A DNA stretch of 64,000 nucleotides. Source: Nyssa sinensis (Eukaryota > Streptophyta > Magnoliopsida > Cornales > Nyssaceae). Positions 43,364-54,767 of the stretch are shown piece after piece. The notes beneath the pieces were generated by a model, which did not search any database, was not told the DNA's origin, and worked only from the letters and a program-made list of their open reading frames with translations. Positions within the stretch are counted from its first letter, which is position 1; each line of letters begins with the position of its first letter. The position numbers were made by a program, and so were the translations under genes. The stretch lies in assembly GCA_008638375.1 (NCBI GenBank), contig CM018035.1:4205501-4269500 (forward strand), in the 5' to 3' direction.

Positions 43364-45982
43364 TTATCGAGTTTTTCCCCAATAACCCTCATCCCCACAG
43401 GAGCAGATTCCATCCTTAAAATGGTGGAAATGTTCAGTATCCCTAACAGAAATCTCTCTCCGAACAACCTTAGAGATAAATTTGATGGTACTGTGACAGC
43501 TTTCACACATGTAGAGATTCTTTGTTACCCAAATAGGCATCCCAGGGGCAGTATTTATAAGCCCAAATGCAATGGCCAGTCTCTCACTGTGGCCACAAAA
43601 AATCTCAGCTTTTGAAACTTCAAATTCATCTACAGAACTTCTTTCTGCATCACTTAGACCAGCCGCCTTCATTTTCTGATAAAATCCTTCCAAAGTTGCA
43701 GTTACTTCCTTTATTTGAGGGTGGAAATCATCACCACTGAGGAAAGCATGGACTTTTCCCTTCACTTCCACCCAACTGCACCCAGGATCAACAGTAAGCC
43801 CAGTCTCTCTCATCATCTTTCTCAGTCTTGCAACTTCATCCCAGTTACCAATGTCAGCATAGAGATTACATAAGAGAATGTAGTACCCAACACTTACTTT
43901 CTCCATTTCAAAAATATGCCGAGCAGCAAGCTCCCCAAGCTCAATCCACCTATGGATCCTACATGCATTTAACAAGGCTCCCCAGATGGCTGGATCTGGA
44001 TTTAAAGGCATTTTTTGTATGAATTCATGTGCATCCTCCAATTTCCCGGCACGGCCAAGTAAATCCACCATGCAAGCATAATGCTTCAGATTTGGGGCAA
44101 TACAATATTTATTTTTCATGCTATTAAAATACTCCAAACCTTCACTCACCATCCCAGATCTACTACAAGCACATAACAGAGAGACAAATGTAATCTCATC
44201 TGGTTTTACCTTGGAGTTTATCATTCTATCAAATAGCTCCACAGCAAGTTCTCCTTGCCCCCGCTGAGCATAGCCTGTCAGCAGAATATTCCATGAAGCT
44301 ATGTCTTTTCTCTGTGTGTTAAATTGGTTCCATGCAGGTCCCATCCTTCCGCACCTTACATACATGTCTAGGAGTGCATTGGGTATAAAACTATCAAACA
44401 ATCCCTTCCTCAATACATGGGCATGGATCTCTTTTCCACACATCAAAGCTCCTATCCTAGCACATGCAGAAAGGACGGATACCAAGGTTACAGAATTGGG
44501 GTTTAGACTGAGTTTCATTTGCCTAAAGAAAATCAAAGCCTCAAAGCTCCGATTGTTGAGCCGAAGCCCAAGGATGATTGATGTCCACGATATCACATTC
44601 TTATCAGGAATGCAGTGGAACACTTCCAAAGCCTTATCAATGCATTTACACTTGGAATACATATCAATGAGAGTGTTTGCAACAATTACATATGATATGA
44701 GTCCTGTCCTCTTAGCAAGCTCATGCAGCTTAATACCCATATCTAAAAGGCCTAAAGAAGCACAGGCAGATAGAACACTGGCAATAGTGATCTCATCAGG
44801 CATGTCACCTTCCAGCTCCATCACTTGGTATGTTTTCACAGCCTTATCAGGCAATCCATTATTCTCATAACCTGAGATCATTGCTGTCCATGATACCACG
44901 TCTTTAGACTCAATTCTAGAAAAAACTTTTTCTGCATCGTCCCAGTTCCCAACACTTGAATACATTTGAATTAAGGAATTATCCACGGAAACATCAACCC
45001 CCAACTCCGTTTTCGATACATACCCATGAATTGCCCTCCCTAATCTCTCATCACCTAGAAGCTCACATGCAGATATCACACTGGTCATGGTCATAAAATC
45101 TGGATCAACAGAAAGTTCACGCATCATAAAGAACAATCTTAATCCTTCTAAACATTCCCCATTCTCAAAATACCCTGAAATCATCGCATTCCATGAAATC
45201 CTATCTCTTCTGGGCATTCTAACAAACACCAGCCGTGCACTATGCACATCGCCACATTTAACATACATAGTAATCAGAGCATTTACCACATCGATATCTG
45301 ACTCAAACCCAAATCTAACTACATGAACATGAACCTCTCTACCCCTAGCCAAATCCGGTATACCCCCGCATGTCCTCAAAACACAAGGAAAAGTATACAC
45401 ATCAGGTTTAATCCCGACCCACAACATCCGATGGTACAAATTCAAAGCCTCATCAAAATAGCCAGCTTTCGCGTACCCACCCACCAAAACATTCCAAGAA
45501 AAGACATCCCTTTCCTCCATTTTCCCAAACACATACCATGCATCAACCAAATTTCTCAATCTCACAAACATGCTCAACAACGAGTTACCCAGTCGAACAT
45601 TCAAACGGGTCATCGAATTCGATATGTACGAGTAAACTCGAGCTGCTTCATTCGCTGCTCGCTTCCACTCACAGAACTTAAGCAGAGCAATATAAGTTTC
45701 TTCTTCAACGGTAATTTGAAGTTCTTGCATTGCATCTAAGTGTTGTAAAGCTCGTTCTAAGTTCCCATGGAGACAAAGTTCACATATATGTGAATTGGGG
45801 TCTCTGGTGTCAATGGAATTGGTGTTGAGTACAGAAATTTCATTGGTTTTTCTGAGAGAGAATTGGTGGGTTTGGAGGTTCTGAGCGAAATTTAGAGTTT
45901 TGGATTTGTGAGTTTTGGAATGGAGACAGTTGGGAAGGTCTAGGTGTAGAGGGACCGATGGGGTTTTAGCAGAGACAGCCAT
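43364..45982 (-). CDS. ECB2: Chloroplast RNA-editing PPR-DYW protein, ECB2/VAC1 orthologue
   Basis: Intronless frame of 872 residues, very close in order and wording to Arabidopsis ECB2/VAC1 (At1g15510; about 866 residues), which is needed for C-to-U editing of plastid transcripts including accD and for early chloroplast development. The first ~60 residues are Ser/Lys/Thr-rich and suit a plastid transit peptide. A long P-L-S type PPR array follows ('DVFSWNVLVGGYAKAGYFDE', 'KPDVYTFPCVLRTCGGIPDL'), then E/E+ motifs and a DYW deaminase domain over the last ~95 residues. The deaminase shows H798-S-E800, C826-x-x-C829 and a second HH...CxC cluster (853-862). The terminal DYW tripeptide is altered: the chain reads CSCGDEGYWGKTR. 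Met1 is chosen because it heads the transit-like segment. Confidence in orthology is high. Confidence 0.93.
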   Translation of the reverse strand: MAVSAKTPSVPLHLDLPNCLHSKTHKSKTLNFAQNLQTHQFSLRKTNEISVLNTNSIDTRDPNSHICELCLHGNLERALQHLDAMQELQITVEEETYIALLKFCEWKRAANEAARVYSYISNSMTRLNVRLGNSLLSMFVRLRNLVDAWYVFGKMEERDVFSWNVLVGGYAKAGYFDEALNLYHRMLWVGIKPDVYTFPCVLRTCGGIPDLARGREVHVHVVRFGFESDIDVVNALITMYVKCGDVHSARLVFVRMPRRDRISWNAMISGYFENGECLEGLRLFFMMRELSVDPDFMTMTSVISACELLGDERLGRAIHGYVSKTELGVDVSVDNSLIQMYSSVGNWDDAEKVFSRIESKDVVSWTAMISGYENNGLPDKAVKTYQVMELEGDMPDEITIASVLSACASLGLLDMGIKLHELAKRTGLISYVIVANTLIDMYSKCKCIDKALEVFHCIPDKNVISWTSIILGLRLNNRSFEALIFFRQMKLSLNPNSVTLVSVLSACARIGALMCGKEIHAHVLRKGLFDSFIPNALLDMYVRCGRMGPAWNQFNTQRKDIASWNILLTGYAQRGQGELAVELFDRMINSKVKPDEITFVSLLCACSRSGMVSEGLEYFNSMKNKYCIAPNLKHYACMVDLLGRAGKLEDAHEFIQKMPLNPDPAIWGALLNACRIHRWIELGELAARHIFEMEKVSVGYYILLCNLYADIGNWDEVARLRKMMRETGLTVDPGCSWVEVKGKVHAFLSGDDFHPQIKEVTATLEGFYQKMKAAGLSDAERSSVDEFEVSKAEIFCGHSERLAIAFGLINTAPGMPIWVTKNLYMCESCHSTIKFISKVVRREISVRDTEHFHHFKDGICSCGDEGYWGKTR

Positions 45983-47044
45983 TTTTGGATCCTTGGAGCA
46001 TGTTTACAGGTCTCCCTGGTGAGGTTCAACGGTTATAACTGAGAAATGTACAATCCAACTTTTTTCTGAGTTCGTATACAATAGTTTCCGTACAATTGTC
46101 ATTAAGTTAAGATATTTCGTGAAAATTATAGACCTTTACTTTAAAATTAATAGTTAATTATTATAGAGAATCTCGTATAATTAATAATTATGACAGATTA
46201 AAAATATTTTAATTATTAATTATTAAATTTTTTTATATTTTCATTATTAAAAAAATCTTCCTTGCATGTATATGATTATCAATTCCAAGAAAAGCTTACT
46301 ACGTAATTTTTTAACGTTATTTTGATTTTTTAATAAAAATATATATAATATTTAATTTAAGATATATAAAAATATATTAAGATTGTGTTTAGATGGGCAA
46401 TTTTACTGTCTGTTTGATCATTTTTATATTTTAAATGGATTTTTAAAATAAGTGAGTATTTATTTAGACTTCTCGAAACGCCTATTTGAATATTTTCAAG
46501 AACAAAACAGGTGTTTTGAAAAAGTGTTAGTAAATAAGTTTTTTCAAAACGTCTGTTTCCATCGCTCATTCAAACGAATACTAAATATATATTGTTAAAC
46601 CAAAGAAATTGTGTTTCTTGTATCTTAATTTTTTTCATTTATATATTTTTTTACTCTAATTATATAGAATTAATAAATATAATTTGTAAAACGTGTCATT
46701 AATGAAATATGTATAAATACATATGTAACTATTTATCTATCTAATAATTAATATTATAACAAAAATTTTAAAAAAAATAGTATTAATGATAAAAGTTATT
46801 TGAGTTATGCTAAACTTAAATTTTAATATTATTGCATTATCATTTTCTTTAGTACAATAATTATTATTATTAAAATATAATTATATCATTTTTAATCATT
46901 GAATTGTAAAGTCGTTAGGGAACCTGTACAATAAAATTTAAATAGAATTCGCTATTCTTTGTCATATTTGGTAGACCTTTTAACAAAATTAAATTAAAGG
47001 GACTTGTTTAATAATGCATTAAAATAATTTTTTCACACCACATG
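45983..47044. other. Promoter-side flank of the PPR gene, then AT-rich transposon remnants
   Basis: The first ~100 bases should contain the promoter and 5' UTR of the minus-strand PPR gene. Beyond about 46130 the sequence is AT-rich and matches a repeat in the large intron of the plastid translocator gene (separate entry). No coding frame is supported. Confidence 0.5.
46130..46930. mobile_element. AT-rich non-autonomous element related to 57211-57696, with a nested insertion
   Basis: Shared landmarks with 57211-57696, in order: 'attaattatta', 'ttgcatgtatatgat' (57: 'ttacatgtatatgact'), 'aatatataatattt', 'gtttcttg', 'tagaattaataaatataat', 'taataattaatattataa' and 'aaaaaaatagtattaat'. Between 46381 and 46582 this copy carries about 200 bases absent from the other. 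The insert starts 'gtgtttagatgggc' and ends 'gctcattcaaacgaatac', roughly inverted ends. The outer boundaries are unclear. Confidence 0.5.
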
Positions 47045-47052
47045 TTAAAAAT

Positions 47053-47648
47053 TAGGGGTGTAACTTGGGTGGGCCAACCCAAACCCAACCCGAGTCTGGC
47101 CCAAATTTTTTAAGGCTCGGGCTTTATTTTTTATATTTTGCGTTGGACTTAGGCAAAAAAAATTCAAGTCTAATTTAAATTAGGACTAAACTTTGATTGA
47201 TACTTTGAAAACTCGAGTCTAACTTGAACCCGAATTTAATATTTTATATATTATATTTTTTATACTTTAGTTATTCACTATTAAATTTATAGGATTTCTT
47301 TATAAGAATTATTATGTTGAAAGAATTATTTTAACGGTCTATAATTTCTTTTAGAATGAGAAATTGAGAGAAATTATTGGAGCTTTTAATGTATAATCAA
47401 AATAAGAAAAAATATAGTAATTTATTAAAGAAATAGTAAATAAAATTTTAAAAAATAAAATGAATAATCAAGTTTGGGTCGGGGCTCGGGTTGAACTTGA
47501 TATTCATGAATTTTAATTCGAGCCTAGCTTGTGTTAGATTTTTGGATTCAACATCGGGTTAGAATCAAACTCAGATTAACAATTTTAAAACTTAATTTGG
47601 ACTTAAACTTGACTCAACTCAAACCCATCCAGCCGAGTTGCACCCCTA
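47053..47648. mobile_element. hAT-type non-autonomous transposon (MITE-like), 596 bp
   Basis: Ends TAGGGGTGTAACTTGG... and ...CGAGTTGCACCCCTA form terminal inverted repeats. They are flanked by TTAAAAAT on the left (47045-47052) and TTTAAAAAT on the right (47649-47657), consistent with an 8-bp target-site duplication. Subterminal sequence has repeated 'ggctcggg', 'ggttgaacttg' and 'cttgactcaactc' motifs, as in the common plant hAT family with GAGCTCG-like repeats. There is no coding capacity. Confidence 0.75.
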
Positions 47649-47656
47649 TTTAAAAA

Positions 47657-48698
47657 TATAGATATAACAAATTGTTTAACATGTGCATCGGACCATTCTA
47701 AGTACATAGACTCGAATTCAAGCATTGCATTCATTCATTGATTATTGTTCTCATTATTATTTTAAAAAATGTTAAATATAATATTTTTTATTTATTTTCT
47801 TAGTTTATACAAGTTATATAGTGGATATCTTATGTTTAGAGATAAAGAAGATTCGTTACAATCAGTTTAATCCAAGCCTTTGACTATACCATTAATCTTG
47901 ACAATTGACTTTTTTTATTAAAAGGAAAAAGAGAAATGAAAAAAAAAAAATTATTACATGCCATCATATCATTTTTTCAAAACAAGAATCAATTATTTAA
48001 TCCCAAATTTTCCTTATATGAGTATAGGATGGATGAGAAGGAAGACTGTTGTTACTTATTTAGTCTAAGTGATAGCTGTAAGAATTAATTATTTACTCCC
48101 ATTTTTTTCTTAATGTCCTGTTTGGATCACAAGATAAAAAAGAAAAAATGGATAGTATAATTATGTACTATTACTCTCACTTTTTTCTTATTCTCCTATT
48201 TGAACAATCAAATAAAAAGGGAGAATTGAATTAGATAATTATGTATTACTATTTTCTTGTTTTTGGTATTAATTATATCTTAGGTGATTATAATATAAAT
48301 TATTCATCGAATATAGTTAATTAAGTCAATTGAAGAACATTGGATATGATAAAGAGTTCTTACATCGTGCCTTCCAAATGCCTATAAATACTATAATATT
48401 AACGAGGAGCCAAGTCCCATTGCTGTGATGACTGTTTCAATTAAATGCTTTGTACGCCAGCTTGCCAATGGAGTAATTATCAGGCCTATAATCACTGGTT
48501 ATATATTATAATATATATGTATATATATATATATATGCATTCAATTGACACATATATAATTCAGTTATGTAATTTCTAAATATAATTTGACCTGATAAAT
48601 GTGTTTTGAGTTATATCTGAAACAAATGCAACCTCTGAATAATCTCTGGGTCATAACCTAACAAACTGAAACAAGCAAAGATACATATATAAAAGGAG

Positions 48699-48730
<32 letters not shown>

Positions 48731-48746
48731 CAGGCCCCCTTCAACT
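47657..48746. other. AT-rich intergenic DNA and 3' flank of the NPH3-like gene
   Basis: Two similar blocks near 48050-48130 and 48135-48210 ('attatttactcccatttttttctta' type) look like a short imperfect duplication. TA microsatellites lie near 48520 and 48700. No coding frame was recognised. Confidence 0.5.
48700..48729. repeat. (TA)n microsatellite
   Basis: About 14 TA units starting 18 bases beyond the stop codon of the NPH3-like gene, so probably within its 3' UTR. Confidence 0.85.
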
Positions 48747-51700
48747 TCAAGACATGGACTTTCTCCACTTAGTTGGAGTTCTACCTCGCACCAGCTTCGT
48801 CTTCATATCCAACGGCGTGTGTTGTCCAAACCCAATCTCTCCTTCTCCTTCATCTTCTTCAATTTTGCCAGCCACACTAGCTGCAGTTTTCAGTGAAGGA
48901 ACTCCAAGCTTCTTCCAACTGAAAAGCCCTCTCTTCTTCTCCAACAGTTTCGCTATCTGTCCTTGCATGGCACTGCACTGGCTTTGAAGCCTCAAAACAT
49001 CTTCTCTCAACTTTTTTATCTCCATCTGTTGAGCATTCATTTCGCGCTTCGAGTGGCATCGAGACGGTGGCTCAAGTCCAAGGGTGGGACTTATGGTGCC
49101 ACTAAATGATCCGCTCCAATCGATTTGTCGATTGATCTTGGTTTGCTCGGAGAAGAGAACTTGGATTACAGCTCGTACAGGCAAGCGTTCATTTTGAGCA
49201 GCATGGAGAGACGCTTCCGGTGAGAGTTTGCGGCTGTCTATTAATCTACAGAGATTCTTCCTTTCTTCCTTCGACACCCCTGGATGTGCCTGCCAAGAGA
49301 CAGATTAGGCTTGCACTACTACATGAGTTTATTTCCTGGTAATATTTGAAGTGAAATGACTCATGTTCGTGTCTTTGTATTCATGCATCCACATGAAGCA
49401 TAGATTTCACTAGGGTATCTATGGACACAAAAATACAAGCATTTAAATATTTGTTACTCAACAGATGCATAGAGTGAGACGTACCGATAAGAGTGTTGGC
49501 TCTACAGTTGAGAAAAATGTTAAAATAACACATTTCCTTGGCTCATTTTCTAGATATAAGATAGGGGCGGCTCGTCCATGAAGTTGAACAAAATAATTGT
49601 TTTAAGTCCTACGTATAAAAAAAGGTTTTCAATTTTATGTTTTATAATATAATTTAAACTAAAAGTCTAAATTTAATAAGAGTCTAATTCTATAAATAAG
49701 GTTCTAAATTTCATACTTTATGTTATAATTCAAACTAAAAGTCTAAGTTCTATTGAAGTTTAATTCTACAAATAAGGTCTCGTAAAGACTCCAAAAAAAA
49801 TTCAATTTTATTAAAAAAGCTTTATTCTATTTTATTTTTATTGTCTAATTTATATTTTATAAATTCTATTAGAATTGTTCATTGTTGGATTATATAAAAA
49901 TTCTATTATTTTAATTTCATTCAATATATATATACACGTCTATATATGAAACAAACCATTAAAAAATTTATATATTATATATTCATTAGAATTTTATAAC
50001 ATTAACATTAAATAATTATTTTACATTATTATTACAATTTTCAAAAAAAAATCTTATTTAAAGTTATTGTTTTAGGTTTCTAATTGTCTTGAGCCGACCC
50101 ATTACAAGATGATGAAAATTTTTTTTTGATACAATAATAAGGAGGAAGAATATCAAATTTACGATAACTGCACAAGCAGTAGACACTCGCACGATAGCTT
50201 CTATTCTAAGTAATAATATTCACATATATTTAATATAGTAAGTCGTACTTCTCATATATAACATTAATTTAAAGTTAATCCTTTCTTGGAATTTCATTTA
50301 AGGCTGCCTCCATGTATGCATATCCATCAACTATGGTGATATTCTATCTTGAAAAATGTTAAGATATAATAATTTAAAGTTTCACAACATATAATTTTAA
50401 AGTCATCATATTCTCATACATCATAAATTATGGATTATAAATAGATATATAAATTAAAAATATCTAATATTACTCTTCTATCTTATGCTGGATAACCTTA
50501 TGCTATAAGTGTTTGATAATGTGTTAGCATATCTTCGTTAGGAGACTTTGCGGTGGCCATATGTCACATTAATTAGCCTTTTAATTATATAATAATATAC
50601 ATTTTATTGTGTATCAAAACTCTGGGTAATGAAGTTATCTACCCATATCCAAGTGCCAATTGAGTCCAATTTCCAAGACTTGGAACACTTTTTTTGTATT
50701 CTCCAATGTTGGACAACAGAAAAAATCGAATTTAGCCTATGATGGTTACACAGACTGTTGTCAGGATATATAAAGGACCTTTATATCAATTTGCATATTG
50801 GCCATTGCTTCAAAAGTATCCTACACACTTTGACTATTCACATGTAAAGACGGGTGCTGCATGTGACAACACAAGAAGTTTCCTAAGAGGACCCATTTCA
50901 AGGCAGCAATTTAAACTTATAAAATTTATTTATTTATTTTTAGTACATCAAGTATAATTTTATGTTAGTATTTAATCTGTTTTTCAATTCTTCATGAGCA
51001 TACAAATTACTAGTGGCTGTTTCAGAATTTTTTAAATTGCATCATGAAAGCATTCAATCTTGTTAAAATATTTGATTTTCATAAAAAAAACAATCTTTTA
51101 CTTTCTTCACATTTTAAATATTTTTTTATTAATAAATGTAAATTATATTAAAAATTTAGAATAAGTTTATTTATAATATATATTTTTTTTTATGACTTAG
51201 TAACCACCCTACTAACCCAATTCTCGGTTTGTAAATCTGGAGTTTTATATGTTCACCTTCCTACTCACATGTACCTGTAAAATTTAAGAGAAATGATCCC
51301 AAAGAGTGTCATTACTTTTGTAAAGTATTGAACTCATGACCGGTGATAGACAATGCTTTCATAAGTTCAGGCTCATATGACATATGATTTTTTATCCACT
51401 TTATCTATAACTTCGAGATCATCAAATGATTAGAACATTGTATTTCATATAAGTTCGATCTTATATTAGTATTATAATTCTTAAATGATTAATGCTAGAC
51501 TTCTCAACAAATTATTCCAACACACACACACACACACAAAAATTATTCCAACACTCACACACGTGCAATTAACTAGATGAGACCCAAGATAAGTGTCTTA
51601 CAAGTGTGAATATTGAAATAATTTGTTTAAAAGTTTATCATAAATACATATTTTCAACGTAATCTATCAAGATAATGATTTAAAATGTAACGAACCTCGA

Positions 51701-52526
51701 GGTTAATAAGTTCAAGCCTGGAGTCCTAATCATGAATGCATTAAAGGCGTAACTAACAGTAAGTTATATATTCAGTCTGCATAATATGACTTACTTTGAG
51801 ATATGTATCAGTGGCTCTATATAAACCATCATCTGTTGCACGGGCATGACCAGGGAGAGCTTCAGCAAGGCCCACAAAATCCATCAAACTCAAACTCGAA
51901 TCAACCGCCGCCTCGGCCAGATAGCAGTCCACCAGCTTCGCCACCTTCATTAATGCAGTTCCGCTTCTAACAGCTTCATCCAAATTCACAAACCTCTTAA
52001 CCAGACGAAGAACCAGCTCCACGTCCAGTAATGTCCCACAAGTGTGACTAAACGATGGTATCATAATCTCTTTCAATGAGGCCTGGTCCAGCTGCCATGA
52101 AATGCGTTTCTCGAGCTCCGCGCGATAGGCGGGCTCGACGCCGACCTTGTTACCGGTGCGAAGGAGCCTCAAGAGAAAGCTGCAGGGGATGGAATCTTTC
52201 TCCGGCGGGAGAATTCCGACTAGGGTTTCGACGAAAAACCTTTTCTTCATCCATGAAGCCGTGACAATACTATCCGGTGACACTTCAAAACTGGTTTGAC
52301 CCTTTCCGGCCTCGTCGCCGGACAGGTCCGGCAGCCACTTAGAAGCATAGTGGGTTATGATGGAACCGATTAGGTCCGGCCGGACTCCCTTCGCCTGAAT
52401 GCCGGAGATTGTTTTAACAAAGTAATCCATGTCAAGGATACATGCATCGTCGAACCAACATTCGGCTGCAAATTGTGTGGGTTTGCCGGCGATATTGCCG
52501 GATGCCAGCAAGGCTACCTTGTTCAT
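48747..52526 (-). CDS. NPH3-family protein without a BTB domain
   Basis: Two exons, 52526-51795 (244 codons) and 49289-48747 (180 codons plus stop), are joined in phase 0 across a 2505-base GT-AG intron, giving 424 residues. The N-terminus goes straight into the NPH3 domain ('CWFDDACILDMDYFVKTISG', 'KGVRPDLIGSIITHYASKWL', 'LRLLRTGNKVG', 'MDFVGLAEALPGHARATDDG', 'HPGVSKEERKNLCRLIDSRK'). A short coiled coil follows ('MEIKKLREDVLRLQSQ'). No BTB exon is visible upstream, fitting the short BTB-less subgroup (as I recall, Arabidopsis At1g52770 and At3g15570) rather than NPH3 or RPT2 themselves. Full-length NPH3 proteins act as phototropin-linked CUL3 adaptors; without BTB this one probably does not bind CUL3. 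The C-terminus reads R-K-S-M-S, matching the 14-3-3-binding end of NPH3. Confidence 0.9.
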
Positions 52527-54767
52527 TTTGAGCTCAGGACTGGTAGTTAAAAAATTTGAGAGTAGAAAATTTTTGTGTTATACATACATATATATATATA
52601 CACACACACACATATATAACACTAGTAACTACAACTATATGAAAAAAAAAAAAAAAGAACAAATCCAGTACAGGACGAGTCTGGGAAGACTAGTAGCTCC
52701 AAGTATATGAAAAAAGGGATAAATTCAGTGTACAAGACTCCCTATTACGAAGTCTGAGGATGATAAATATATGTGTGTGTGTGTGTAGTAACTACTAGTA
52801 TATGAAAGGGTAAAATATGAATGATTTTTCTTTACCGTTGAGCTTGCATCATGGGTGACGAAGAAGGATGAGAGAGAAAGAGGGAGGGAGGAGGAGGGAA
52901 AGAGATTTTTGTTTCAAGTCACTCTCATCCTAGCGTCGTGCTATAATGAATTTTGTTCTCCATAGCAGAGAATGAGTCACGAAGAGTTGTTGTATGGAAT
53001 ATTGCATTTAATAAAACTTGTCCTCTCTCTCTCAGAATACACAGAGTAGAGCGTGAGAGTTTTGTAGAGCATGGGCATGGCATTACTGTCAGGAGGCGTG
53101 AAAACTATCTCCAGCAGTGTTGTCATTTGTCACGAAATTTCAAATTTTACTGTCGGTCTGTTGTAAAATTTCAAATTTTGCGACATAATAAATGCATACA
53201 CATTATATGAACATGTATTTTACGACGTAATAGGTGCATACACTTCACATGAAATGATTGTATATGCATGATATGTATATGATGATCATGTTGGTGTGCA
53301 AGCAACCTCTATCAATCTCAATGATTGACTCGATCGCAGCCCTTAAATCATAAAAATAGAAAATCTCAGAGGGGCTGGTTATATATTTCTCCTAAAATAT
53401 GGCAATGCCATTTGTCCACAAGTGCTCCAAAGACCTGGCAATGGGCTCAAATTTTGTCAGTAGCATAAATATGTGTCCCACGTGAAACTTTTTAATTAAT
53501 TTATTTTTGTTTCATAGCCAAGCTGCCACAGGTGGTCCACATGGGCCCACTGTAGATGGAATCAACCGAATGGATCTCAAACTGGGCCCTACCCAATTGA
53601 GGCCCACTATTGAAATCCAGGCTTGGAATATAAAGGAGTTTGGTGTTTACCAATTCAAGAATCTTTTAAGGTTGGATATCACTATCATTATGTCACCAAA
53701 AAAAAACTAAAATAGCATGCTGTGGTGATAAACCCAATGGAAGCCACCTGATCAAACGATCCCCGAGCGTCAATCTCATCATCCGGCCGGGCCTCAATTT
53801 CTTGAGCAATGAGCACAAAAGTCATGCTTCTCACATCATGATTCTTAAAACTTTAGCATTGTTGAGAATATCTGCTATTTTTTGACAAGCTCAATAAGTC
53901 ATGCCAGAACATTAGAGATGACAAAATCCCAAAATCCTCACATTTCACATACGCATCTCATAAGAGGAGCACATCGCGATAAAGGGCACTAATAGTGGCT
54001 TTAATCTCATGGCCTCTTTGTGAAACTGATTTCACAATAAAGGCTTTGATTTTCTTTACTAATCTCTGTACTCGTGATAATCATTACACACAACTTAACA
54101 GCAATGTGACAATAATAAACACAACTTCAAATCAAAAATCAAAGAAAATAATAAATTTTTTCACTCCTGACGAGAATGTGATGAACCCACATGTATTTAT
54201 TGTTGTGACCTAATCACCTTATGTTTAAGAGTGAGAAAATCTAAAATTAACGATGATGTGCCACTCTTTACTTGTCAGTAAAACAGAGATTGCAAATCAT
54301 CATATGAAGTTCAACAACAAAAGAATGAACTTGCAGAGCCAAATATGAAATAACAAACTCCAATCATCAATATAGATCAAAATTTTCTGATTAATCAATC
54401 TAAGGGCAGATGGAATGGGAGTAATAACATTGAGAGAAGTCGGCAAATCAATGGAAATGAACTCCATATATTAACTTTAAAAAAAAAAAACTCCATCAAT
54501 ATAAATCAATGGAAATGCTAAAAGGAGAAACTTAAACAGAATAAGCTCACCAAATCTTTGAAGAAGATGACTTAGAAGCAAGTAAAAAAGCTGAAATATG
54601 CCTGCATTGGTCCTGATTATTTCTATGAATAGAACAAAACCCTACAACCAACAGGTTCTAATTACTTCTATAAAGTAAACAATAATCCTAGAACCAACAA
54701 ATCACCTGACAATATTTCAAGTCATCTTAGCTTAATCTTCCTTTTTTGTAGTAATGGGACAATATTA
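52527..54767. other. Intergenic region between the NPH3-like and translocator genes
   Basis: 52530-52960 should hold the NPH3-like promoter and 5' UTR; it has GT/CA and TA simple repeats (near 52590 and 52775) and a GA-rich block (52865-52910). Such blocks are common in plant 5' UTRs. The rest shows no conserved frame. 54.0-54.76 kb lies downstream of the translocator stop codon and probably includes its 3' UTR. Confidence 0.5.
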
